From Agroathelia rolfsii (lineage: Eukaryota; Basidiomycota; Agaricomycetes; Amylocorticiales; Amylocorticiaceae), in the NCBI GenBank assembly GCA_018343915.1, contig JABRWF010000008.1, positions 434,001-498,000 of the forward strand: a DNA stretch of 64,000 nt. Direction: 5' to 3'. This document shows, one piece after another, positions 10,277 to 22,531 of the stretch. Below the pieces are notes generated by a model that saw only the letters and a program-made list of their open reading frames with translations, ran no database searches and had not been told where the DNA came from. How positions within the stretch are numbered: the first letter of the stretch is position 1; every line of letters begins with the position of its first letter. The translations under genes were made by a program, and so were the position numbers.

Positions 10277-12652
10277 TGATGAGTAGGGTACGGTAAAGGT
10301 AGAGATCTCGGTACGGAGATGATTTATCGGAGCGGGATCGATAGACTTATATTTAAATGGGTATATGAAAGCTCTAAGCGGGATCAAGAGAAAGGAAGAG
10401 GGATTTCAAAAGGAGAGGAAAATCTGTGACAATTGAAACAGCGATGATAGTGACACATGGAGAGCTCTAGAAGGAAAGAAGAAAAGAAGGCGAAACTCAG
10501 TGGAGTAATTTCGGGCACGCGCGAGAGAAAATATATAAAGGTCAACATGATAATCGTCATTGCGGACCATGCGCGCGCGGGTGCAGTACTATTCACATAT
10601 ACTGGCCTTCGAGAGCATACAACTTGGTTTATGAACAACAGAGCCAAGAGAGGCTGAAGAGGGGTGCTAGGTTCTGTTTTTCTATCTCTCACCCTCATTC
10701 TCTATACTCAGAGTTGGTCGGTCTTCACTTTTCCTACCGACATCAAAGAAAGTAGACGGTCACGGTGGCATCTTAACATTTGAATTGAATGAGGAACCAG
10801 CCATATATGTCAGCAGAGTCGGCCGCACAGTGAGCGTACGTCGTCGGAGTGTGAGACTGAGAGTCATGAAAGAAGTAAGAAGTCCAGAGCTGAAATTTCT
10901 GAGAAATGCAAACCATTAGCCGATATACCACTCTAGTGTTTCAACCCTTGTTTGCCTTGGCCCTTAGGAACGAGGGATAGGCGTTCAGAAGGCCAGGAGT
11001 GACAAGGAAAAAAAGAGGGGGAGAGCGAGGTGCCAAAGCGGTGCTCTTCTGATTGTCCGGTACCAGGAACTTCAGGTTTAGTGGCTTGAAAAGATGGGAA
11101 AACAGAAAGGGGGGCAAGCTTAAGCAAAGAATAGAAGGCGGTCTTTCTTTATGCGGAGAGAGCCGCGCGCCACTGCCGATGAGCATGAGAAGATGGTGCG
11201 TATTGGCGCATGTATCGGAACAAGGAAAGCACAGAGGGAAACCAGAAGAAGCCAAAAGTATACATTTATGCCAAGTCAGTGAATATTCATGCACATGGTA
11301 TATTCTATATATCGGCTCGCTAGCAAGTCTACCAAGATCAAACTATTCATTATTAGCAGCAATTAAGTATAGTACGCACGCGAGATAATATAGTATTTCC
11401 AGTCGGATATTTGCATTCACCATGCACAGGGTGGTGGACCAAACACACTATGACCAAGACTATGCGGTAGAGCGGAATAAGTCAGCGAAGCATCCATCAT
11501 GTAGTCGCCATCATGAATATCAACATCAACATCAAGCATCACTATCATTGGCATATGAGAAGAAGAAAAAATGAGTCGAGAACGCCCAGAAAAGCTGTCA
11601 AGATGGATGGTTGACAACTATGAATCAGACTATTAGAGCACAATCCGATGTCCGTGTGACCAAGCGTGAGCTAGTGGAGGTGATGAGTTCATTACCAGTT
11701 TGTACATTGTATAGTGTTTGTGACAGACAGGACAGGGTTGCAGTAGCTGCCATGCTTACGTATGCTCAGAATCAAAAAAAAAACCATCATCTTTTTTCAT
11801 CCAATTCGATCGGCCGAAATGGCAATCATGCCGTTTTTAATTCGCCGGTGTCGTTCGAGGACGCACCTGCAGTCAATAATAGACTGGAGGTGAAATTATA
11901 TGCGAGGCAAAGGGAGGATTATAGTAAAAATTCAATACCTGTGCCTCTAGGGGCTATCATAATGATGAATAGATAGTCATTGGGATCGCCCGAGTGGGGC
12001 TTGAGTCGCTTGAGTATTGCGGTCCATTCGACAAGCAAGTTCGAGAACACGACGCAAGGAACCAAATCTGAACACGACTAGCGGTAGAAAAACTATTGAC
12101 CGACAGCTTCCGCTCGTCGATCGCCGGTTCCGCTTCTATCAGCTACCGAAAATGGTGAACTGGCGCGGGCACACAGCCTGGGCAAAATGAGCGCACATGC
12201 TAGGGGCACTGTACAAGAGTGTATAGCGTGCCAGTAGCTCATCCAAGCCGCCGATTTCTGCGCAGAATGACAGAAGCCGCTTGCGTCGGCAAGAGCGATG
12301 AAATCATCATCATCATAGCATGCAGGCCGCTGCAGTGGTACGCCCATAAAAGGAATTGTTACATAATACCTTACCATTCAGTCAGCACGCTTTCTAAACT
12401 CCGACGACGCTTCTTAATATGCAAAATAGCAGTTTTGTAATATTATAAATAGTTAATAATAATAAACGATTGGATAGGCAGCATTTCATACGTACATTTC
12501 GCCAGGCTCCCTCCCCCCACTACCACATCCACCGTTCCTGCTCCTGCTCCTTTGCCCCTTTCTATCCAGTCTCTTGTCTCTGATCCTGGGTTTCTGCTGA
12601 CGATACATGCTCTGGAACGCATCTGGATCTTGACACACTATATGCGTCTCTC
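10277..12652. other. Gene-poor stretch, 2.4 kb
   Basis: Open frames here are short, lack domains and do not join through plausible introns. The left end carries the epimerase promoter and the right end the promoter and pyrimidine-rich leader of the kinase gene (about 12500-12650). I see no repeats or RNA genes. Confidence 0.45.
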
Positions 12653-15600
12653 ATGCTTTCGCCCTCCTCGCCCTCCTCCTCTTCCAACCACCTCGCAGTC
12701 TCCAACGTCCAAGCACGATCGCCCACGCCTCTTGTCCCAGAAACTCCTCTGACTCATGCTTCTCAAGACCAATGGAATCAATACGTCGTCGTGTCCACAG
12801 CTGGATCTGGTCAGCACGGCAGCGTTTATAGGTGCAAAGATACTAGACATAATGGCGCATTCGTCGTATGTCCTCTTGCCCGCCATCCCACTACTCCATC
12901 GTATATTTATGCGATCTTTTTTGCTATAGGCCATTAAGGTTGTGAACCAGAAAAATTCCAGAGAAGACAAGGCACAAAAGCTGAGGCAGAACAGGCCCTC
13001 CCAGGGTCCCAATGCGCGTCTCAAGGAGCAATATGGCATAACGTACTACAAAGTCAAGAAAGAAATTGCGATCATGAAGAAGCTACATCACCCTCACGTC
13101 GTTCGTCTCCTTGAGGTCATCAATGACGACCAACGTGAGCGCATATTCATGGGTACGTTCCATTCATTATACTCCTACTATTCATTTCAATCTCCTCATC
13201 ACTACTTTATTTGCCTCTTGTATAAATGAACCGTCGACAGTAATGGAGTATTGCGAAGGCGGAGAAATCAAGTGGCGCACGCAAGATTTCAAGCCCGTCC
13301 TTCTCCTGGAACAAACACGTCGGATCACCCGTGATGTAATCCTTGGACTGGAATATTGTGAGATTGGTGCTGGTTGAGTTTGGCCTTGAACATGTGCTGA
13401 CTTACGCCACTAGTACACCATCAAGGCATCATTCACCGAGACATCAAGCCCGCTAACTTGCTTTGGACTAAAGACAGGCGTACCGTGAAGATTACCGACT
13501 TTGGTGTTTCACATTTCTCTTACGCGCAGCGTCTGGCCGCAGCCACCAAGCAAGAGATAGACCAGGACGGTGACAATGACAAAGTGCTTATGGATGACTC
13601 AGACTTGTCTCAGACAGCTGGCACGCCCTTCTTTCTGGCCCCCGAAGTCGTGGCGGAGCCTGTGCTGGTTCCTCCTAGTTCTCCATCTTCTTCATCGTTG
13701 GGCGTGGATGTGCTACGCAAGCCACCCATCACGAAAGCTATTGATGTGTGGGCATTAGGCGTTACTTTGTATGGCCTTCTGTTTGGTCACTTGCCATGGC
13801 AGGCCGAGGAAGAGAACGCACTCCGCCATCGGCTCGAGTATTTACTCCACGGCATGATCCGCGAGCAGGATTGGCAGCCGGAAGATTTCATGGCCTGGGA
13901 TCGCGTTCCGACCGGTGGCCGTCATCCTCCCAACGATGGCTCAGACGGGTATGTCATCATGAGTGTTTTGGACGCCATGTTGCAGAAGGACGTGCAGAAG
14001 CGCATCACAATCCCTGAACTCAAGGTACGTTGTAACGTCGATTTCATTCAGAGATCATTCTTTTTTTTCCTTCTTTTCATGTGTTCTTCATTTACAATAT
14101 TGGAGGTTCTGATTAACGACGTCACAGAGAAACTCTTGGTTTACGCGTGGCATACCGGACGTGGAGGCATGGTTACGGCAGACTTCACCCACTGTCACCG
14201 TCTCTCCTACGCATCAAGAGACGGACTCGGCAATGTCTCCACTCCGTTTCAGCTGGTCTTCGAGCGCAACGCGCATCAAGAAAATGATCAGTGGTTTGCG
14301 TGTGCGCAACCCGCTCTCAGTACACCATTCCGGGACCGACGCACACTCACTAGGGAGTGTCACTTCGCCTAAGCAGAGCTGGCTCCAGACGCAGTCTCAA
14401 CCGAATGCTAGCAGTAGCTCATATCGCCGTCACCATCGTCGCCATGATGATCATCGCCGGCCCTCGAAGCACACTTCGGAACGTCAGCTTCGCCAGCAAA
14501 CACGCCGCACGCGCTCGCGCGACTCGACAGACACGGTCAAAAGGCGGGACAAAAGAAGAGAGCAAGACCGGGGGAAAGAACAACCCTCCACTCATTCCGT
14601 TCCCATCACGATCAAATCGGCACCGGGAACCCCAGCTACGGGAGATGACGACAGCACTTCTCGGAGTAAGTCCTCCGAGCGGTGGCAGCGCTTCCGCCAT
14701 AGTCAGTCTACAGGGACTATGTTGGCTGTCTCCAGCGGCACTACCATCCCTAAGCAGCGTCGGGGCTCAGATGTGTCGCAAGTACGGTCGTCCATGTCTG
14801 CTGTGGCCTTGTCTGAGGCAGTCGTCTCTACTACGCCCCAGGCCTCCTCTCCCTCGACGGCGACGCTCACCGACCTGTCGACACCACATTCGAAGCGATC
14901 TTTCTGGTCTTTGTTCCGTTACTCCAAACAAGAGGCACCCAAGAGTGATGTGAGCGAGACTACTTCGGGCACGTCTTCGCCTTCGACTTCGCCCGCAGTC
15001 CATTCGCCTCCGCATTCGGCAGCTGTACCGTCCGTGTCATCTTCGGCACTATCGCGACGCAGCGAAGAAGCCATGCGCCATTTCTCTCGACGCAGCCTCA
15101 GCAGTGGTCGTCTCACAAACGCACGGCGCGCCTCGAGCTGGGGCGATCCTACTGATTTTACGGAGGCCAGGAGCCCTGAATCACCTGAGACGCCGTTGGA
15201 TTATGATTCGTATTACATGGGTGCTGGCGGTATCACGAACGAAAACCGGCCGCCGCTGTCCCTGAGTGGCCAAAGCATTACCTCACTGGGTCTTGTTGAA
15301 GTGCCCGTGGCATTGATTCGGCACCCGCAACCCGGGGGATACTATACCGCCAGCTGTGGTACGAGCTCGGTCCCACAAACACCTGATGCAGCGGCGCGTG
15401 ATGCTTCGAGGCAGATAGTCGCACGAGCACCCACTCCAAGTCCGCTCACACAGGAGGTGGTCTCTCCTGTTGAGGAGCGTAATGAGGAAGAAGACGATGG
15501 CGATATGGGTGGTGATACTGAGGATGATATGTCTAGTCTTGGACGCCCTCGACCAACACGCCACTCAAGTTACGTGGATGAGGATGATTCTGATGACGAG

Positions 15601-15705
15601 GATGCTGCTATTGAGTTCAAAGGCCGTACGTCTTCATCGGCTACGCGACCGACCCCATCGCGAACGCCAACGCCGCCCCTGGACTCAGACGGCGAAACCC
15701 TCTGA
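12653..15705 (+). CDS. Serine/threonine protein kinase, CaMKK / Sak1-Ssp1 type (AMPK upstream kinase)
   Basis: Likely an upstream kinase of the Snf1/AMPK pathway. Five exons, 12653-12865, 12930-13152, 13241-13357, 13414-14024 and 14128-15705, give 913 residues. The kinase domain covers about residues 40-390: glycine loop AGSGQHGSVYR, the AIKVV lysine, VMEYCEGGEI hinge, catalytic loop IIHRDIKPANLLW, DFGVSHF, a Ser/Pro insert, activation segment AGTPFFLAPEV, and DVWALGVTLYGLLFGHLPW. The FGVSHF and TPFFLAPE signature is typical of the CaMKK/Elm1/Sak1 group. Roughly 520 C-terminal residues are Ser/Thr/Pro-rich and look disordered, with an acidic patch (EEDDGDMGGDTEDD), as in fungal members. A calmodulin-binding site was not identified. 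Confidence 0.92.
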
Positions 15706-16540
15706 TCCTGTATTCGTCTTCCTAGCCGTTGTGGCATGTACAGTATGATCTTTTTCTTCTATATATTTCTCTTATTGAGTCATATTGACCTCCTGCATCC
15801 TTCAACTGCCCGATTCGCTCTACGACACAATATTTTGTCGTTCAAATTTGACTTCTTTCATGTTTTTCTCTACATGATTTTTTTTTTTGGATAGATCTCA
15901 ATCACTCCATCTTTTTTTTTTTTTTTACCCGCATTGCCTGTTTACCCTTTCCTCCCGCCCCTCTTATTTCTTCTTTCCCGATTTCTTCCCATGCATCAAC
16001 CATACCACTGTTCACCCCCACTCACTCAACCACTAACATCGTTAACCATTTTGACGCGAATTATGTTTACTTTCGGCATGTACCCCCTTTCGCCTCATTC
16101 CCTCCCGTATTTCGCCCTTTTTTTTGCTTGCAATCTAGCCGTGGACATTTTCCGCATAGAGTTCTAGCCATTTGGTATTACGTATTCCCCCCTTTGTTCT
16201 CACCGTTATTCCTCTATACTAACTTAGACAAAAAAAATCTATGTATGTGTACATTAGCTACAAGAAATACCAGCCTGTTCTTTTGAGTTTGTGGGTGAAC
16301 TGGCCGTAGCAACATGTGTGCATACAGGATTAGTTTTTTTTTGTTATGATGACGTCAATATTAAATAATGAACTCGAACGACATCATTGGCTCGTTGTTT
16401 CCAGCCACCCGTCTTCTTGTCCCGCTGACATCACCGTAACTGTTAACTGCCAGTCCCAGTGTGCCGTCTGCTCGTAATTCCACTATCGTTGTTAGTTGCA
16501 TCTTTCGAACCACATTGCATCCCGCCTCTGTAGAATAACT
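15706..16540. other. Intergenic, T- and C-rich
   Basis: Holds the 3' UTR of the kinase gene (several T-runs, 15878-15925) and the promoter of the UPF0014 transporter. A CRE-type site is listed separately. Confidence 0.5.
16350..16357. promoter_or_regulatory. Perfect CRE palindrome TGACGTCA (ATF/CREB bZIP site)
   Basis: The full 8-base palindrome lies about 180 bases upstream of the UPF0014 transporter start. In fungi this site is bound by ATF/CREB bZIP factors (Atf1, Sko1 type) that act in stress responses. A single chance match is possible. Confidence 0.35.
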
Positions 16541-17928
16541 ATGGACTCCGGCGGTGGCACCTCGACGTCCAGCAATCTCACCTGGACCAATGTTGCCTTG
16601 GCATTCTCATTTATCGCCTTCGATGCTGTTGTCTCTACTGGCCTCGGACTGGGTGTCGGCGGCTCACTCATCTCAGCAGCGCTAAGATGTATTGTACAGC
16701 TGTCTATTGTTGCTGTTATTCTAGGCAAAGTTTTTGAGTCCGATAGCCCGTGGATCACTGCTCTCATTGCTGGTAAGTGGATATGCCAGTGCCCTTTATC
16801 ACGGGTCACCAACAAAGGAAACAATTCTCCCCCTAACTCGGGTTAATGGTGTGCCGCAGTGCTACTCAATACCTTGGGCACAATCGAGGCTGGTATGTCG
16901 TTTTGCCCTAAAGTTCTAATGAATTTCTTCTCTCAGTCGATTACGTTTTCCAGTGGTTAATAAGTCCAAAAAACGGTATCACAACATTGTGAGTATTGGC
17001 TCAGCTTGCACGTTGCATGTCTATCATATTAACTTCCATTGATTCTTCCAAGTTCCCGACCGTATTTGTGGGCCTCCTGGGCTCTACCATTCCTGTCTCT
17101 ATAATTGGCACTAGGTTTGCCATGTCCAAGGATCCTTTCTGGGTACCGGCCCAATATAGTTGCGTATCTTCCCGTTCTTCTGCTTCTATCCCGTAATACT
17201 TTTGCAAAATGAACTGAGAAGCCTTACACGTTGCCATACAGTCCCTATTGTAGGTATGCTCTGCGGCAATACCGTTTCTGGTGTCGTCGTTAGCATCACC
17301 TATGTCCTCAAGGAACTCACGTGAGTCCAAAATAAACGCCCTTCCTACCCAATGGCTTCTGATTGATATCAAAACAGGGAGAATAAAGATAAAGTGGAGA
17401 CTTATCTCGCATTCGGCGCTTCCCGGTTTGAGGCATCTAAGCCTATTGCACGCGCCGCTCTCAGTCTTGCCCTTACACCCACCATCAACCAAATGAGGTG
17501 ATTTCCGATGCCCTTCCGTTTTATTCTTCTTCGAACACAGCTAAAAATGAATGTTCTTTGATCCTAGTGTCATGGGCATCATTGCTATCCCAGGTCTTAT
17601 GACGGGTGCTATCCTCGGTGGTTCTCCGGTCGAGCAAGCGGCCAAGTTGCAAATGATACTCATGTTCATGATTTCCGCCTCAAGCGCACTGGCATCGATC
17701 GTGACGGTGGTCCTTTGTCTCAATGTCGTCATCGACAAAGAGCATCGTATCCGCACCGACCTCATCGACTCGCGTGTCCATCCAATTTACCGCGCTCGTA
17801 ACTGGGTTGTGGATAGGATCAAGGAGAAGTTAAAGCAGGGCTGGAAAGGCGTTAAAAACAAGCTCGGCGGCAGCAAAGAAACAAGCAGTAGTGGGGAACG
17901 TCAGCCGCTTCTGGGGGATGGTAATTAG
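16541..17928 (+). CDS. UPF0014 family membrane transporter (ALS3/STAR2/YbbM-like)
   Basis: A multi-pass membrane protein of 321 residues. Bacterial (FetB/YbbM) and plant (ALS3, STAR2) relatives are permease halves of ABC-type transporters linked to iron or aluminium tolerance. Seven exons: 16541-16772, 16860-16892, 16954-16988, 17053-17158, 17242-17320, 17378-17497 and 17568-17928. Family landmarks are LGSTIPVSIIGTRFAM, PFWVPAQYIPIVGMLCGNTVSG, ETYLAFGAS, and the hallmark GIIAIPGLMTGAILGG followed by SPVEQAAKLQ. The family's short acidic/basic loop (VVNKSKKRYHN) fixes the acceptor of exon 3. The C-terminus is basic and cytosolic-looking. No ABC ATPase partner is in the window. The start is the first Met in frame with the conserved region. 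Confidence 0.88.
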
Positions 17929-18212
17929 ATTGATGGGACATCTCCACGCCGGTTTCTCTTCAATTTTTTATGAACTAGAGCGGAATAATATTACTACGCA
18001 AGTGAACAAGTACGTGTACATAAACAATCAAGTTATTCTTTCTATATTTATTTACATCAAAAACTCGGCTACGCTTTCCACGCGTATCTTTTGTTTCTTT
18101 CATGAAATTTCATTAAACAGCAGCAGTCACACCAATATGAATCATTCTATCATTCATCAAATAAGACATTTGATATTAGTTTATCTCCGCAGATGTACAT
18201 GTAAAAGCATAC

Positions 18213-21200
18213 TTACTCCTCGATGGGCGTGTTCCAATTTGATGAGGGTGGAAACATGTTTACTTTGGAGTTGTGTTGTTGAGTTTTTCACACTTATGGA
18301 GTAGGTAACATTTGAGAATGGTATATTTCTTACCTAAGCGCTGATAAACACCATCCAACAACAATGCTTTCCACCAATTCGAAACTTTAGTCAGAATACG
18401 ACCGTCTTCACTATGTCTATGTGTTATATGATAGTGTGGCACGCTAAAATGAAGTCATGGGTGAGTCTCTGAGTCGATCCATTGAACAGAAAGCACCTCA
18501 TGACACACATATGAGTTGACGTTCGCGCGGATTCTTGAATGATTTCAATCCTTTCATCGGCATGGGCAGGGTCTGCTATTCTTTCCACTTCGCAAACACG
18601 TTTCAAGATTTCACTCATCCTAATGTTGTAGTCGTCTCTATAACCCAAGTAATACGTTACTTCGTAGAATCCTGAAAACAATGTATGCAGTATATTGTTA
18701 GCGAACGGAAAATGAAAGGATCAAAACGGGGATATTACCCTGAAGACCATCAATCTTTTGTACGTGATACCGATCCTTCCATGACATGTGGGGATACGGG
18801 ATGGTATTGCTGGACACGAAAAGCACAATTTCGGGCAACGCGGGCCATTGACGGAGGAATCCTGGAATACATACGTGTTGATATTTTGGTAAGATCACAG
18901 GAATGAAAATGAAAAAGTTCTCAGCTCACCAACAAAACTGTGCGGGACATTCCTCGCCTCCCTGTTTGCAGTTCGATGGAAAACGGCACAACATGGGATG
19001 CGTGCATACCCATGATTAATTATTGGCGAATAAGATGATAGCGCTATTGATGCTATTGGTTCGGGCACTACCTCCTCTGATACTCTTGTACCCGTGACGT
19101 CAAAGATATTTTCGTCATTTGATTGAGTCGACAAACGTTCGATCTCAAGGCCATGACGCTGAGGACCGCGTCGGAGTAATACAGCGAATTCTGCCCATGA
19201 TATACGCTTTGAGCGGTCAAAGGCATCTTCTTTCCCCTGTCGACTGCTTTTAGACCGTGTACTCATTGTTATAAATACAAATAAAAGAACCTTGGCCCAT
19301 GCCCAGAATACCATGAATGAGGTCCTAATTTGGGGTCAGAACATCTCATCAAAAGCCATGCGCCCATATCCTTACAAGACTAGCCCAATGGTAAGTGGTA
19401 CCCAGGCTCCATCAGGGACCTTTTTCAGGGCAGCGCCCCAGAACAGTCCTAAGATCCTTTTCAATATCCGATGAAACTTCTGTTCGATACATGCTTTACC
19501 GTCCAAAAATCCAAAAGTGACGAAATAGGCGAAAGCGACAATCAAAGGCAGCCCCTTAACATAGCGAATGTGAATAGCGATCAGTACAGAGGTGGAGAAC
19601 ATCACTGTCGCGACGGCGAATCTGAATGTCAAATATTATCAGAAAACAAGGAATTTCACGTCATATGGATATTAATGCATACCCAAATGCATTTGTTAAT
19701 GCTACTGAACTTTTGAAACCAGCTACCACAATGATGGTCAAGATCATGACTGATATGGCATATTGCTCAGGAAACAGCAATTATCATAATCCATGATTAT
19801 ATCACGTACGAGCATAATTTACTGCAGGAACATATACTTGGCCATATAACGTGTCAGAAGTATAGATCATACGAAGGCTGGTGATATATTTAACTTTCAG
19901 GGGTATTCAAAGAAACAAAAATGCTTACGGGGGTAAGCTACTACTTTGAATTAGTTGTTGGAATAGGCTGAATGTCGCCGTGATGAGCGTCTGAGAAGCA
20001 ATAATCTATGAAGACCGTGAAATATGAGCCTACAAAAAATACCCCTCGATAACTAATGCTGACCGTTGCAAGAATTGCTACAACGAAGACAATCCTAATC
20101 ATACGTTAGGTTCATATCGAGATAGCATGATAAATGTCTTACCAATAGAGTGGTCCATTTACCGGGCCTGGAATAGTTCGATAGAATATATTTTCCAACA
20201 CGCTTTGTCCATCCTTGATTAATCGGGCTCCCTGGCCGAGATATGCCAAAAGCAAGGAAGGATAAACTATTGTAGTAAACGAGATCTATTTGGTATAGGT
20301 TAACCGAATCAGAAGCTATGCACGAAAACAATCATTAACGACCTACCCGGATGGACAGAGCATTGAACTGGCCCAAACTTCCGAGAGTGATTAGTATATC
20401 CCATCCAGATTATAACGTAGTGGCGGTTTCAATACTCACTTGGCGAACATGGCTTCACATCCGGTCAATGCCAGTAGGATGCCAGCCAAGAGATCAAAAT
20501 CCTTGGTTCGAACAAACACTGTCATTGAAACATGAGTATATGCTTTTGCTCGTGATGATTTCAGGACATACTTAAGATCGCTTCAACGGGATTAAAAGCA
20601 CGCAAAATCGCGGGGTACTGAGTGATATTGTAGATACCAGTCGCTGCCAAGAGTGCTAACCACAGCGAGGCTACTGCAGGAGACGGATATTAGTATATTA
20701 GTTATCGTAGAGTGAGTATCCATGCCTGGCGAGAATATCAAAGCTAGCTTGGCCGTTCCAAAACTTTGACTAATGAAAAGGAAAAACAAGATCACCTGCC
20801 GTCTAAGTATCAGAAAGACAATCACAACTGGATAATAAATATGAACATAATACAATGGATATGGGAATGACGTCGTTATAGACCAGCGGCTTGGCGACAG
20901 CAATCCCCTGGACTGCGCTGGTGACTGAAACTGCTGGAGTGAAAATACCATCTGCGATCGTTAAACTAGTTCCAAATAAGCACTACGCGAGAATAATTTG
21001 TATGAGATGGCATTCAGGCGGGTAAGAATCGAAGCGTAGTACCCAAATGAGTAGAGGCCAACGTAGTTTGGGGCTCAGAGTTGGTCTGTTCTTCTGGGTA
21101 TCCGGGGTGACCTGGCTTTCGACATCGGAAATGTCCGAAGATGATGCCTCAGAGGCATAGAGGCCTTGGAATAACGCAAAGGTGCCGCCTTCGCCTTCAC

Positions 21201-21684
21201 GCAGAGATGTTCAATACATGATATTCATATAAACAGCGGCGCGCTTACCCTCGTAAGTCCCGAAATAGAGAGATATCAGCACCTAAGCACACAGCAATTA
21301 GACATGTGCTGGTCAAGGCGATTTAGTAGCTCACGTATTTGAAGAGGGGAAGCAACGTGAGAGACCATATGATGGCGCTGACGCCTCCAATAATATCTCT
21401 CTCCGAAGGGACAGGTCCATTAGGGGGCCAGATACCGTTCAATGTGTACAGAGGCGATGTTGAAAGGTCAGAATACACAATGCCTACGCATGTATACTGG
21501 TAAGGATGCAGGCCAAGGAAGAAAAGGAACAAAAACTTTAACCAAGTGTTTGAAAAGTCAGCTGAGCGAGGGCGAAGCCACGCAAGGAAGCGGCCTTGCG
21601 CCTTTGTTTTTTGAAGGGCAGCTCATCGAGCGGTGTAGGCGATTCATGGTACGGCATTTTGTCCAAGTGAATTTGGGAGCTCAT
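18213..21684 (-). CDS. HAK/KUP-type high-affinity potassium transporter
   Basis: Potassium uptake carrier of the plasma membrane, 786 residues, with 20 exons: 21684-21543, 21483-21335, 21282-21249, 21194-21043, 20982-20854, 20795-20726, 20673-20572, 20518-20440, 20377-20347, 20285-20143, 20094-20064, 20005-19929, 19877-19810, 19749-19683, 19621-19376, 19324-18930, 18861-18739, 18671-18509, 18443-18334 and 18262-18213. All join in phase. Family landmarks: TFQTLGIVYSDLSTSPLY in TM1, YFGTYEGEGGTFALFQGLY, ADGIFTPAVSV, QSFGTAKLALIFSP, FVRTKDFDLLAGILLALTG, ANLGQFNALSIR, and YVPAVNYAL. The long cytosolic C-terminus (HMSWKDRYHVQ, YHITHRH) ends VNMFPPSSNW. The intron after exon 6 uses a GC donor. The gene is convergent with the UPF0014 gene, 284 bases apart. 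Confidence 0.93.
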
Positions 21685-22531
21685 AACGCAGGCAGCTGGA
21701 GAATAAAAGCACTCTCAGAGGCGAATTTAAGTGAGGTCAGGCAGAGCCGCCATAAATACTCTGAATATATATACCCAGATAGTAAAGGGTGATAGCACAA
21801 GATATCGTTCCATGCGCTACTTCTGCCATCTCAGCAAAAAGCACTCAGGTGCGGTGCAAGAAAAAAACTGCCCCGAGAAGTTCGTCATTCTGATTGATGC
21901 GCTCCAAAACAGTGTGTATCTTGAATTAACTCCTATCTTCAAGCCAAAGGGTCTTAGCCATTCATGAATGAGAGATATTCCTCTCAGTACCAGCAAACTT
22001 CAGTTGCCAGTTGTTGATCCGTACTATGCAGTTAGTATAGCTCGTAGCCGCTGTGAATATCATACCGATAGCGGGTTGATATACCAGAGCATATTAAAAT
22101 TCTCTAAAACGAGCGAGGAAACCTTGGATTGGTCCGGAACTCAAGTTGCTGAGAGTGTAGGACCTTGAGAGCGGAATGCGAGCAACATCTCATCGGCTAC
22201 GGTATCTTATCATCTCAACATCTCGTCTATTTCACAGTAACAAACTAGCTGAAAACTCCAACCTTCAGTCCCTGCCCATCGATGTCTTGATTATATAGGA
22301 AGACTCGGGACGTCGGGCCTAAGTACCAAGTGCCCGATTCATTTCACAGAGCATTGTTTGTCTATGGAACAGCTATTTTTAACAAATAGTACACGATGAC
22401 AATATCATTCAGTAAGGAAAGTTAGCATACATGACAATCAAGTAAAGTGGATTATCGAAACGCGGTATAAATACACCGATTCGCAATATGTACATATTGA
22501 GCAGCAGGCTTTAATTTCGTACCACGTTCGT
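21685..22531. other. Intergenic, 847 bases
   Basis: Left side is the promoter of the potassium transporter; right side is the 3' flank of the TSNAP-repeat protein gene. No gene or repeat seen. Confidence 0.4.

Noticed and set aside
16937..16988. Acceptor at TCTCAG (16936) for exon 3 of the UPF0014 gene
   Set aside because: It gives a reading frame that cannot join the next exon with GT-AG sites. The later acceptor TTCCAG (16953) gives the conserved VVNKSKKRYHN segment and correct phase.
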